The notes beneath the pieces are model-generated. The model was given only the letters and a program-made list of their open reading frames with translations, was not told the origin of the DNA and searched no databases. A stretch of 64,000 bases of DNA, taken from Bacteroidota bacterium. GTDB lineage: Bacteria; Bacteroidota; Bacteroidia; Sphingobacteriales; Sphingobacteriaceae. Position numbers and translations under genes: made by a program. Below are positions 34,412 through 42,285 of this stretch, piece by piece; within the stretch, counting starts at the first letter, position 1; every line of letters starts with the position of its first letter. The DNA is taken from assembly GCA_013285685.1 (NCBI GenBank), contig JABDHD010000002.1:1-64000 (forward strand), in the 5' to 3' direction.

Positions 34412-34444
34412 ACATTTGTACTTGCAATTTACAAGTACAAATGT
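34412..34444. promoter_or_regulatory. Operator palindrome in the HxlR/oxidoreductase intergenic region
   Basis: acatttgtacttg (34412-34424) and caagtacaaatgt (34432-34444) are perfect 13-bp inverted arms around a 7-bp spacer. A further half-site tagtacttgcaaat lies at 34384-34397. It lies between the two divergent start codons, as expected for the HxlR binding site. Confidence 0.82.
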
Positions 34445-34475
34445 AACAAAATAAATTATTTCTAAAACCAATTAA

Positions 34476-35444
34476 ATGAAAGCAATTCAGCTAAAAGCAT
34501 ACGGGCAGCCAACAGAGAACATCGGCGTCGTAGAAATTAACGACATCAGTACCATTGATAATGATGAAGTTGTTATTGAGGTTTTGTATAGTCCCGTAAA
34601 TCCAAGTGATTTATTATTGATGCAGGGTACTTACCCCGTACAACCCAAATTGCCTGCCGTAATTGGACAAGAGGGTGTAGGCAGAGTAGTTTCGGTTGGT
34701 AGTTCTGTTACAACTACTAAATCAGGCGACATGGTGACCATTCCGTTCGGGACATTTGCCTGGAGTGAAAAAGTTGTCGCCAAAGCCGCGGGACTGGTGG
34801 TGCTGCCCCCGAACGTGGATTTACAGCAAGCAGCTATGCTTTCCATAAACCCGCCCACGGCGGTTTTGCTGCTGGAAGAGTTCGTATCGTTAAATTCAGG
34901 AGATTGGATCGTGCTCAACGCAGCCAACGCCTCTGTGAGCCATGCGATCATCGCGGTCGCAAAGTCAAAAGGCATAAAAACGTTAGGAATAGTCAGGAGA
35001 AAAGAGGCCGTTGATGCAGCGCTGAAAGCAGGTGCAGACGTTGTTTTAGTTGAGGCTGAAAACACTGTCGCTGAAGCGAAAAAAGCGACCAATAATGCAG
35101 AAATAAAGCTGGGGCTGGATGCCGTTGGCGGTAAAGCGACAAATACAATCGCCGAAATTCTTAGCAACGAAGGCCGCCTGGTTTCGTATGCCATGATGAG
35201 CCGGGAACCCATCAATGTCAGTCAAATTGGTCTCATTTTCAGAAGGATACAAATTCACGGGTTTTATATGTATTTGCCTTATTACGTCCCCAGGTTAAAA
35301 AATGCCATACTCCAATCGGTGCAATTACTGGCACAAGGGAAATTAAACGTTCCCGTTGCGAAAATATACCCGCCGGAGAAGGTGAGAGAGGCGATACAGC
35401 ACACGATAGATGGTGGTAAAGTTTTATTACAATTTAATTCGTAA
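34476..35444 (+). CDS. Medium-chain NADPH-dependent oxidoreductase (quinone oxidoreductase/enoyl reductase type)
   Basis: The 322-residue protein has the zinc-free MDR layout: MKAIQLKAYGQPTENIGVVE, SPVNPSDLLLMQGTYPVQPK, the QEGVGRVVSVG loop and a Rossmann domain. The usual GxGxxG dinucleotide motif is replaced by WIVLNAANASVSHAIIAVAK, as in 2-enoyl reductases. No structural-zinc cysteines. It probably reduces electrophilic enals or quinones. It is first in a plus-strand cluster controlled by the divergent HxlR. Confidence 0.9.
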   Translation: MKAIQLKAYGQPTENIGVVEINDISTIDNDEVVIEVLYSPVNPSDLLLMQGTYPVQPKLPAVIGQEGVGRVVSVGSSVTTTKSGDMVTIPFGTFAWSEKVVAKAAGLVVLPPNVDLQQAAMLSINPPTAVLLLEEFVSLNSGDWIVLNAANASVSHAIIAVAKSKGIKTLGIVRRKEAVDAALKAGADVVLVEAENTVAEAKKATNNAEIKLGLDAVGGKATNTIAEILSNEGRLVSYAMMSREPINVSQIGLIFRRIQIHGFYMYLPYYVPRLKNAILQSVQLLAQGKLNVPVAKIYPPEKVREAIQHTIDGGKVLLQFNS

Positions 35445-35489
35445 AAAACGCAAGCCGTGTTTCTATTAAAATTCACTTAACGTCAAATT

Positions 35490-35876
35490 ATGATCATGAA
35501 AAGTCACATTTTTTTAAAAACAGTAACATTAATAAGCGTATTGGTGAGCTGCGGGTTCTCCATAACCGGCATTGTTCGTCCCGAATTATTGGTTTCTCCA
35601 GCGTTAGGGCATAATTCCACTTTAGTCGCTTTGGCATCTTATGCTGCCGCCCGATCAATTGCGATTGCAGCGGTTTTCCTATTTACTTTATTTGGAAAAA
35701 AGAGGGAACCGCTTTATACAATGGCAATCTTGGCGGCGCTAATTCAGTTTTTGGATGCTTTTGTCGGCATTTATGAAGCGGATATATCGAAGATTGCCGG
35801 GCCATTGATCCTCGCTTTATTAGGCTTTATATCGATATACTATGCTTCCAAATCACCGGACAAGGCAGCTATTTAA
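35490..35876 (+). CDS. Four-helix membrane protein of unknown function
   Basis: The 128-residue protein has four predicted transmembrane helices (about 10-30, 45-70, 78-95 and 100-120), including ARSIAIAAVFLFTLFGKKRE. No motif recognised; DUF4267-like in size and layout, which is a guess. It follows the MDR gene by 45 bp in the same cluster. Confidence 0.7.
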   Translation: MIMKSHIFLKTVTLISVLVSCGFSITGIVRPELLVSPALGHNSTLVALASYAAARSIAIAAVFLFTLFGKKREPLYTMAILAALIQFLDAFVGIYEADISKIAGPLILALLGFISIYYASKSPDKAAI

Positions 35877-35930
35877 TTAGGCTGCTTAAGTCAGGCATCC
35901 TGGTTGGACAGTTTAAAATTTAGCAGAATA

Positions 35931-36206
35931 ATGGAACAAGAAAGACAAGAAATACTTAAGGGTTTGTTAGCGGTTTTAAGGACGATAAGAACAATTGACC
36001 CCACCAGGTTAGAAGGCGTTACAGAAGAAACCGATTTCCTTTCGGATTTAAGCACGCCCTCAACTGAGCTTATCAATATAGCAGCCAAAGTGGAGCATAA
36101 ATTCGGAATTGAATTTGACGACGATGATATTGACCGGATGGGTTCGAAGGTTAAGGATATAATAGACTTAATCATATCGGTTAAAAAACGGGGAGAAAAT
36201 AGTTAA
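35931..36206 (+). CDS. Acyl carrier protein-like protein
   Basis: The ATG at 35931 (MEQERQEILKGLLAVLRTIR) gives 91 residues; an upstream TTG at 35904 is unlikely. The four-helix ACP pattern is seen, with TDFLSDLSTPSTELINIAAK at the usual DSL site and FGIEFDDDDIDRMGSKVKDI after it. The Ser is kept but the flanking D and L are P and T, so phosphopantetheinylation is uncertain. It is in the MDR-SDR cluster. Confidence 0.75.
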   Translation: MEQERQEILKGLLAVLRTIRTIDPTRLEGVTEETDFLSDLSTPSTELINIAAKVEHKFGIEFDDDDIDRMGSKVKDIIDLIISVKKRGENS

Positions 36207-36236
36207 GCTAAGCAAGTACGCCAAAAATTTAAAATT

Positions 36237-37091
36237 ATGGAAAACAAAGTGTGGTTGATCACCGGGTGTTCATCCGGGTTCGGAAGGGAAATTGCGAAAG
36301 CGGCAATTAACGCCGGGTATGCCGTAGTTGTAACGGCGAGGGACATAAACAGCCTGGCTGAATTTCAGGCACTTAAAAACGAACTGGTTTTGGTGACTGA
36401 ATTAGATGTAGTAAACCAGGATTCCGTTTCAGCCGCAGTGGAAAAAACTATCGCCCGGTTTGGAAGAACAGACGTCCTGGTTAATAATGCGGGTTACGGA
36501 TATTACCAAATATTTGAGGAGCTTGAAATGACTGAAATGCAAAAACAGATGGATGTAAACCTATACGGTGTGCTAAGAACGTGCCAGGCCGTCCTGCCGC
36601 AAATGCGAAAACAGCGATCCGGGCACATCATAAATATATCATCAATAGGCGGTTCTGTAGGGACGGCGGGAAGGGGCGCCTACACCGCAAGCAAATTCGC
36701 TCTTGGCGGATTGTCGGAATGCCTCGCGAAGGAGGTCAGTCCCTTTGGCATTAAAATAACCGTACTTGAGCCAGGACAGTTCCGGACGGATTTTTTTAAC
36801 AAAGGGAAAACTCAAATAAAAGAAAGCGACAAACCGGACTATAAACAACTTATTGACGAGCTTAACCAGCAATTCACAACCGTTAACGGCAGGCAGAAAG
36901 GCAGCCCGGAACTTGCAGCAAATGCTATCATTCAATTAAGCAGGAGTTCAGCACCGCCGCTGCGCGTTCCTCTCGGAGCGGACGCTGTTTCCTGGACCAG
37001 TGACAGGCTAAAATTGGCGAACGACGAGTTAGAGACGTGGAAACAATGGGCATTAGATACCGCCTTCGATGAAACGCAGAGTTCGCAATGA
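36237..37091 (+). CDS. Short-chain dehydrogenase/reductase
   Basis: The 284-residue classical SDR has TGCSSGFG (cofactor), NNAG in DVLVNNAGYGYYQ, the catalytic Ser in HIINISSIGG, and YTASK. It extends at the C-terminus beyond the minimal 250 residues. The substrate is unknown. It is last in the cluster after the ACP-like gene, 30 bp away. Confidence 0.93.
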   Translation: MENKVWLITGCSSGFGREIAKAAINAGYAVVVTARDINSLAEFQALKNELVLVTELDVVNQDSVSAAVEKTIARFGRTDVLVNNAGYGYYQIFEELEMTEMQKQMDVNLYGVLRTCQAVLPQMRKQRSGHIINISSIGGSVGTAGRGAYTASKFALGGLSECLAKEVSPFGIKITVLEPGQFRTDFFNKGKTQIKESDKPDYKQLIDELNQQFTTVNGRQKGSPELAANAIIQLSRSSAPPLRVPLGADAVSWTSDRLKLANDELETWKQWALDTAFDETQSSQ

Positions 37092-37358
37092 TAAAAGGCT
37101 ACTGTAAAGTAACCCGCTTTAATCCACCAATCATTTATCGCTGTAATGGTCGGGCCTGAGCTGTTTACTCAATTACAAACAAATATAAATGAGCCCCCCA
37201 ATTCAGGCTCGGGTGTCGGCGCTGGCCAAAAGCGCGGCAGCACTCGCGCCGCGCCGACAGGTAGCCATTATGCTTATACGCTTTGCGTTACATTGTTTAG
37301 TAATGTATATTTAAACTGTTAATTGACATAATTTTGGTTGAGCCGATGGTTGGATGAC

Positions 37359-37430
37359 ATGCATAGTTTATTACCTGTCAGCGATGCATGAGTGCCCCGG
37401 CGCGCTTGGCGGCGCTGCACACCTCGCGCG
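37359..37430 (-). repeat. Dispersed palindromic repeat, GCTGACAGGTAA type
   Basis: Read on the minus strand: ctcgcgcgaggtgtgcagcg, then a GC-rich core, then cgctgacaggtaataaacta ending tgca. The same order occurs on the plus strand at 39791-39863 and 41381-41452. A shorter relative lies at about 37220-37270. The 593-bp gap 37092-37684 holds this and the remnant below. Confidence 0.7.
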
Positions 37431-37489
37431 GGATTGGGAGGGTTTCTATATTTTTAAAAGTGTTAAGCCGATAATAATAAGTTTTTTAT

Positions 37490-37637
37490 CTATCCTCTAA
37501 AAAACCTTTCCACCGGCGCATTCAGCGCCTCGCTCAAATTCCACAGCGTTAATACCGTCGAATTGATTTATCGATGATCCTCCCTTGATTCAATAACCCT
37601 ACTCGTAAAGATATATCTTCAAATGGCTTGAATTGTA
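37490..37637 (-). pseudogene. Remnant of an XRE-type helix-turn-helix gene
   Basis: In one frame the minus strand encodes KPFEDISLRVGLLNQGRIID before a stop, and after a one-base shift STVLTLWNLSEALNAPVERF then a stop. Together these look like the second half of a small XRE-like regulator with a frameshift. No start codon and no full frame. Assignment is by eye. Confidence 0.45.
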
Positions 37638-37684
37638 TAATTTATGTCCTTTGAGACATAGCTGCAAATCTTTATTTTTGTTGT

Positions 37685-38746
37685 ATGAATCACGTGAGAT
37701 CTGAAGCTGATAGTCATCTTACGAAGAAGAAGGTGGTTATTGTAGTAATGTCCGGCAATACGCTGCTTAATTTTGCCGGTCCGGCTGATGTTTTTACCTA
37801 TGCAGATAAATGTCTGCCCGCTTCAGTAGCTGGTTATGATGTTGTAATTGCGTCACCTACAGCAGTAAGGAAGAAGGTTAAGACATCATCACGAATGGAA
37901 ATCCATTGCCAGTGTTGTGTATCGGATATTACCACACCAATCGATACACTGATCATCGCTGGTAATGATTTTGCGGAACTTAACAATCCGGCTGACAGTG
38001 ATTTTTATAAATGGTTGTCTGAAGTCACCGAACACAACATACGCAGGGTCGCTTCAATTTGTGGAGGTGCATTTTCTTTGGCGAAAGCAGGCTTACTAAA
38101 CGGCAGAAAGGCAACAACACATTGGGACCTGAGTGAACGATTAAAGAAAAGTTACCCATTAGTACATGTCGATTCCAATGCCTTTTTTACGAATGACGGC
38201 AATATTTATACCTCGGGCGGGGTTTCTTCTGGGATCGACCTCGCTCTCGCGCTTGTCGAAGAGGACCACGGAAAGGATATTGCCATAACTGTAGCAAGAA
38301 AACTTGTTTTTTATTTAAGCAGACCAGGCTTCCAGACTCAATTTGGTAATTTATTACCGGTCTACGAAAGTTCTAATATCGCCGAAAAATTGAAAAGCTG
38401 GTTTACTGAGCACTTGCACGAGCCTCTGGATCTGGTCAGAATTGCCGGTCATCTAAATATGAGTACCCGAAACTTTACGCGCGTTTTTCATAAGCAAACC
38501 GGTATTTCTCCCGCCAAATTTATAGAAAAACTCAGAGTAGAAACAGCGCGAAAATACCTGGAGGATACTGATATATCACTTGAAAAAATTGCAGAACGGT
38601 GCGGCCTGGGAAATTTGATCTCTATGCGGCGTACGTTTTTGAGGCATTTAATGACCACACCATCTGATTACCGGCGCGCTTTCAGGACGTCGCTAAAGGA
38701 TATAGGGATTGAAGAATTGCTGCGCCCGAATTTAGCCGGTTCATAA
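37685..38746 (+). CDS. GlxA-type transcriptional regulator (DJ-1/PfpI plus AraC HTH)
   Basis: The 353-residue protein has an N-terminal DJ-1/PfpI-like domain with RVASICGGAFSLAKAGLLNG and ATTHWDLSERLKKSY, and a C-terminal AraC double HTH (LDLVRIAGHLNMSTRNFTRV, then ISLEKIAERCGLGNLISMRR). It lies 24 bp before the GAPDH gene in the same direction and may regulate it or itself. The promoter region contains the remnant HTH. Confidence 0.92.
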   Translation: MNHVRSEADSHLTKKKVVIVVMSGNTLLNFAGPADVFTYADKCLPASVAGYDVVIASPTAVRKKVKTSSRMEIHCQCCVSDITTPIDTLIIAGNDFAELNNPADSDFYKWLSEVTEHNIRRVASICGGAFSLAKAGLLNGRKATTHWDLSERLKKSYPLVHVDSNAFFTNDGNIYTSGGVSSGIDLALALVEEDHGKDIAITVARKLVFYLSRPGFQTQFGNLLPVYESSNIAEKLKSWFTEHLHEPLDLVRIAGHLNMSTRNFTRVFHKQTGISPAKFIEKLRVETARKYLEDTDISLEKIAERCGLGNLISMRRTFLRHLMTTPSDYRRAFRTSLKDIGIEELLRPNLAGS

Positions 38747-38770
38747 CCAACATAATTTAATATAAACAAC

Positions 38771-39748
38771 ATGAAAATTGCAATCAATGGATTTGGCCGC
38801 ATAGGCAGGATGACCCTAAGGGCTTTACAAAATAAACCAAATATCGAAGTTGTAGCAGTAAATGATTTAACCGACGTTAAAACACTGGCTCATTTATTAA
38901 AATATGATACCGCGCATGGTCGCTTCCCTGGCGAGGTAAGCTCCGATGAAAGCGCGATCATTGTAAACGGAAAACCTATACTCATGCTGAGTGAAAGAGA
39001 TCCCGAAAAACTGCCATGGAAAGATTTGGGTATTGACGTAGTTATAGAATCAACCGGGCGCTTTACTGATAAAAGCGCAGCACAGGCGCACATCAATGCA
39101 GGCGCAAAAAAGGTGTTGATTACGGCCCCGGCAACAGGCGGCGTAAAAACTATTGTGCATGGGGTAAATAATGAAATAATCAGCGAGGATTTGATCTATT
39201 CCACAGCCTCCTGCACCACCGGTAGTATCGCTCCCATCCTTTATATATTGGATAAAGAATTTGGCATCGAATCTGGCTACATGATTACCATTCATGCCTT
39301 TACTGCAGACCAAAACTTGCAGGATGCACCGCATAAAGATTTGCGCAGAGCCCGTGCCGCATCCTATTCTATTATTCCCACTACAACGGGTGCTGCCAAA
39401 GCAATAGGCGATGTGTTGCCAAACTTAAAAGGCAAATTGGACGGCTATTCCTATCGTGTGCCGGTAATTGATGCTTCAATCGTTGATCTGTCAATTAATC
39501 TAAAGAAAGAAGTATCTGTCGGTGATTTAAACAGTTTACTAAAAAGTTATTCGGAAAACTCGCTTAAGGGCATCCTGGAGTATACAGAAGAGCAGTTTGT
39601 ATCGTCAGATATCCTGGGAAATACCCACTCATCTATTGTTGACGGAAGCCTTACGAAGGCTATAGGCAAATTGGTTAAAGTTGTTGCCTGGTATGATAAC
39701 GAAGTAGGAATTTCGAACAGGATAGCTGAATTGGTATCGGCGTTGTGA
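38771..39748 (+). CDS. gap: Type I glyceraldehyde-3-phosphate dehydrogenase with an atypical active-site neighbourhood
   Basis: 325 residues: NAD Rossmann start MKIAINGFGRIGRMTLRALQ, catalytic Cys in YSTASCTTGSIAPILY, active-site His in ITIHAFTADQNL, HKDLRRARAASYSIIP and the end WYDNEVGISNRIAELVSAL. The usual SCTTN is SCTTG. It oxidises glyceraldehyde 3-phosphate; oxidant-resistant isozymes are known in some bacteria. It sits after a GlxA-type regulator rather than with other glycolytic genes, suggesting a conditionally used second GAPDH. Confidence 0.92.
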   Translation: MKIAINGFGRIGRMTLRALQNKPNIEVVAVNDLTDVKTLAHLLKYDTAHGRFPGEVSSDESAIIVNGKPILMLSERDPEKLPWKDLGIDVVIESTGRFTDKSAAQAHINAGAKKVLITAPATGGVKTIVHGVNNEIISEDLIYSTASCTTGSIAPILYILDKEFGIESGYMITIHAFTADQNLQDAPHKDLRRARAASYSIIPTTTGAAKAIGDVLPNLKGKLDGYSYRVPVIDASIVDLSINLKKEVSVGDLNSLLKSYSENSLKGILEYTEEQFVSSDILGNTHSSIVDGSLTKAIGKLVKVVAWYDNEVGISNRIAELVSAL

Positions 39749-39790
39749 GAGTAGTTCATAGTTCATGTCCGCTAACCCCCTGCTCCCTCC

Positions 39791-39863
39791 TCTCGCGCGA
39801 GTGTGTAGCGCCAGGCCGTACGGCTGTGCACGCGTGCGCCGCTGACAGGTAACAAACTATGCA
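39791..39863 (+). repeat. Dispersed palindromic repeat, GCTGACAGGTAA type
   Basis: tctcgcgcgagtgtgtagcg, then ccaggccgtacggctgtgca, then cgccgctgacaggtaacaaa ending ctatgca. The outer agcg/cgct and the inner gtac/gtgcac segments can pair. Confidence 0.7.
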
Positions 39864-39920
39864 GCGTATGTGGTTTAAAAACGGATTTCGATCACCACCA
39901 AAAATAGCCAAATGATTATG

Positions 39921-39962
39921 GGCCAGCCATCCGAAGTCACCTTCGGATAGCATGGGCTGGCC
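39921..39962 (+). terminator. Strong hairpin between gap and the convergent NHL-repeat gene
   Basis: ggccagcc (39921-39928) pairs with ggctggcc (39955-39962), and the inner atccgaag pairs with cttcggat around a tcac loop. A TTTT tract follows on the plus strand, so it would end transcription coming from gap. On the minus strand it lies just after the NHL gene stop. Confidence 0.65.
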
Positions 39963-39964
39963 TT

Positions 39965-41290
39965 TTAGTGCTTAAAAACTTTTCTCACACTATAGTTTTT
40001 TGAATCGCAAAGCAAAATATCTCCGGCGGCATTGATATACAGGTCGGCAGGCGCCACGTCGGAGGCATCTGCGTCAGCCGTATCCTGGAAAATACCAAAA
40101 TCTCTGCCCGCAATTGTTGAGATATTGCCCTGGGGGTCAACTTTACGCAATCGGGTATTTCCATTATCGGATATATAAACGTCCCCGGCTGCATCTGCCG
40201 CAACGCCGAAAGGCGTTCTCAATTCAGCTGATGATGCCGGCCCACCGTCGCCTGTAAAGCCTTTTGTGCCGTTGCCCGCAAATAAAGCGATAGCCCCAGA
40301 TGCCAGGTCCATCTTCCATATGCAATTTCCGCCGGCATCACATATATATAGGTCATTGTTGGGGCCAAGCGCTACCTGCCACGGTAAAATATTAGCATTG
40401 GCAGCAATACCCGGCGAACTGTTGAAGGGATAATCCGTACCGTTTCCTGCCACTACTGTTACTTTACCAGTTGACGCGTCGATTTTAAAAACGAAATGGC
40501 TGCCGGAGTCGGCCACATAAACATTTCCGCTTTTGTCGGTGATGATACTTTGAATATCATCGCTGTTAATGTTACCGACGGGCAAGGTGGCAAGGTTGGT
40601 AAAGGTTTGTTTGGATAAGGAAAACTTGAAAACGGCGCCGGAGTTCGCAAAATAAAGATTATCATCTCCGGGGTAAATATAAACAGCCTTCGGATAGCCC
40701 GTTTGTGCAAAATAATGTTGACTGGTTGGGTAATAGCTTATAAAATCGCTTATCTTTTTATCAGGGGTTATAATTTGGATTTTATCATCCTTGCTATTTA
40801 TTTCGTAAAGGTTGCCATTGCTATCTTGTGTGACCGATGCGGGGTTTAGTGCATAAGGATAGCCGTTCCCGTCCAATGTTATGATACTGTACGGGCTAAC
40901 GGGCGCCACATATCTGAATTCGCGATATGTTATACCTGATGCATGAGACAAAAAAACAAGAGAATCGGCATTAATTTTAAGTATAGTGCAGCGGTCATAT
41001 TCGGCGTTTTGACCACTTCCAACCCAAAAAACCAGCGAATCTTTATTTATGCGGTAGTTGCCTGCAAATATCCCTAAATTAACGTCGGTCCAATCCTCGC
41101 TAAATGTGTTATTACTATCTAATTGCAATGTGTAATATGGCCCTGCGGGGCACCGCCAAAGCCCCAGAACAAGTTTAGCCGTATCAATTGCGACAGGTTT
41201 TACTGGTTTCGGCTGCATGCTTTTTTTACATGACCAAATTCCGGCAAATAGCACCACCATCAACGCGTATGATACTCGGGATATGCTCAT
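39965..41290 (-). CDS. NHL-repeat lipoprotein
   Basis: The ATG at 41290 gives a lipoprotein signal (MSISRVSYALMVVLFAGIWS with C next); the upstream start at 41380 does not. The 441-residue protein has a lipocalin-like front half (about 40-130, LVLGLWRCPAGPYYTLQLDS) and an NHL six-blade propeller with repeated GVAADAAGDVYISDNGNTRL and IITDKSGNVYVADSGSHFVF. Likely outer-membrane surface exposed. Ligand unknown. Confidence 0.85.
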   Translation of the reverse strand: MSISRVSYALMVVLFAGIWSCKKSMQPKPVKPVAIDTAKLVLGLWRCPAGPYYTLQLDSNNTFSEDWTDVNLGIFAGNYRINKDSLVFWVGSGQNAEYDRCTILKINADSLVFLSHASGITYREFRYVAPVSPYSIITLDGNGYPYALNPASVTQDSNGNLYEINSKDDKIQIITPDKKISDFISYYPTSQHYFAQTGYPKAVYIYPGDDNLYFANSGAVFKFSLSKQTFTNLATLPVGNINSDDIQSIITDKSGNVYVADSGSHFVFKIDASTGKVTVVAGNGTDYPFNSSPGIAANANILPWQVALGPNNDLYICDAGGNCIWKMDLASGAIALFAGNGTKGFTGDGGPASSAELRTPFGVAADAAGDVYISDNGNTRLRKVDPQGNISTIAGRDFGIFQDTADADASDVAPADLYINAAGDILLCDSKNYSVRKVFKH

Positions 41291-41380
41291 AAATAATCTT
41301 TTCACCGTTAGTAAATTAAACAAAGTTATATAAATAAAATCACGATTTCCTGCCCGTAGCCCGCGTCTGCGGATTTTCAA

Positions 41381-41452
41381 TCTCGCGCGAGGTGCAGCGC
41401 CGGGCTGAGTAGCTGTGTACTCGTGCGCCGCTGACAGGTAACAAACTATGCA
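41381..41452 (+). repeat. Dispersed palindromic repeat, GCTGACAGGTAA type
   Basis: tctcgcgcgaggtgcagcgc, then cgggctgagtagctgtgtac, then gccgctgacaggtaacaaac, ending tatgca. The gagta/tactc pair inside can form a stem where the copy at 39791 has a different sequence, consistent with a conserved fold. Confidence 0.7.
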
Positions 41453-41532
41453 GGTTGCGCAGGCCGCCGCTTGTTGTCACGGCGGTCCCACTGCTCCCGC
41501 AAGCAATTTTCGCTGCCGCAAACCTCCCCCCA

Positions 41533-41660
41533 TGCTCCCGCAAGCCATTTTCGCTGCCGTCCCGATTTATCGGGATGGCCCGCATGCTAAGTAACCGCCA
41601 TACAGGCTGACCATGCGGTAGTTTTCCAATATCAAAGCGTAGGGATAGTTTATTACCTGT
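41533..41660 (+). repeat. 128-bp dispersed repeat, copy A
   Basis: tgctcccgcaagccattttc, cccgatttatcgggatggcc, ccgccatacaggctgaccat, ttttccaatatcaaagcgta and atagtttattacctgt. A second copy (45262-45389) has the same length and order. The first word is itself in tandem at about 41494-41559. It directly adjoins the 3' end of the intron. Confidence 0.85.
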
Positions 41661-41687
41661 AAACGAGCCACCTTACGGCAGCGAAGA

Positions 41688-42241
41688 TGGGCCGAGTAGG
41701 CAAGGGGAATTTCACCCCAAGCCTCTCACAGAACCGTACGTGAAGCTCTCACTTCATACGGCTCGTCTAACTTATCTTTGCGCTTAGGTTCATCCTCGTT
41801 AAAGTTGACCTTGCACTCTAATAAATTAGCTAACCCCTTTGCTCCATTTCCATTACAGAAACTTCATCACTACTACGGGTTAGTCCGCCATCCTTATCAG
41901 CTTCGTTATTCGGCCTCGCAGGTATTACCTCTTGTGCCTTTCGCTTCGCATCTGATAAGGACTTCCCGTGTTTTATACAAAAGCCAGAATAAGAGTCATG
42001 CCACCTCTATGACGATTGCCTTATAGCCAGTATGCAAGTTCCCGCTATAATCTTCACCAGTCCGCAAGAAAACCGGCTTTTGACAATGGGTTTCGCTATC
42101 TCATCACTTCTTCAGTGGTTCATTTGCATTCATCTCTCTTATCCATACCTGACTACTTCCCGTAGCCTTTTCCCCTTTCCGTTCAACACCGGTCCATTAC
42201 TGAACAAGCACCGAGAGGCGGTTTAAAGCCCCCGCTTGCAC
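41688..42241 (-). mobile_element. ORF-less group II intron
   Basis: On the minus strand the element starts GTGCAAGC near 42241 and shows known domain I text (GGATGGCGGACTAACCCGTA, GTAGTAGTGATGAAGTT, TAATGGAAATGGAGCAAAGG). It ends with domain V at 41764-41731, a 34-nt hairpin with AGC triad, GAGA loop and two-base bulge, and domain VI with a bulged A (41697) near the 3' end. In relatives a reverse transcriptase gene follows the GTCAACTTTAACGAGGATG block; here only about 30 nt separate that block from domain V. Exact ends are uncertain by a few bases. It lies 45 bp past the end of the RecA-like gene. Confidence 0.82.
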
Positions 42242-42285
42242 AGCGACTTTGGTAGGCCTACTACCATCTTTTATACAACATTCAA

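Noticed and set aside
41778-42226. Plus-strand ORFs of 64-108 residues over the intron
   Set aside because: They are antisense to conserved intron RNA domains and have no protein-like composition or family match.
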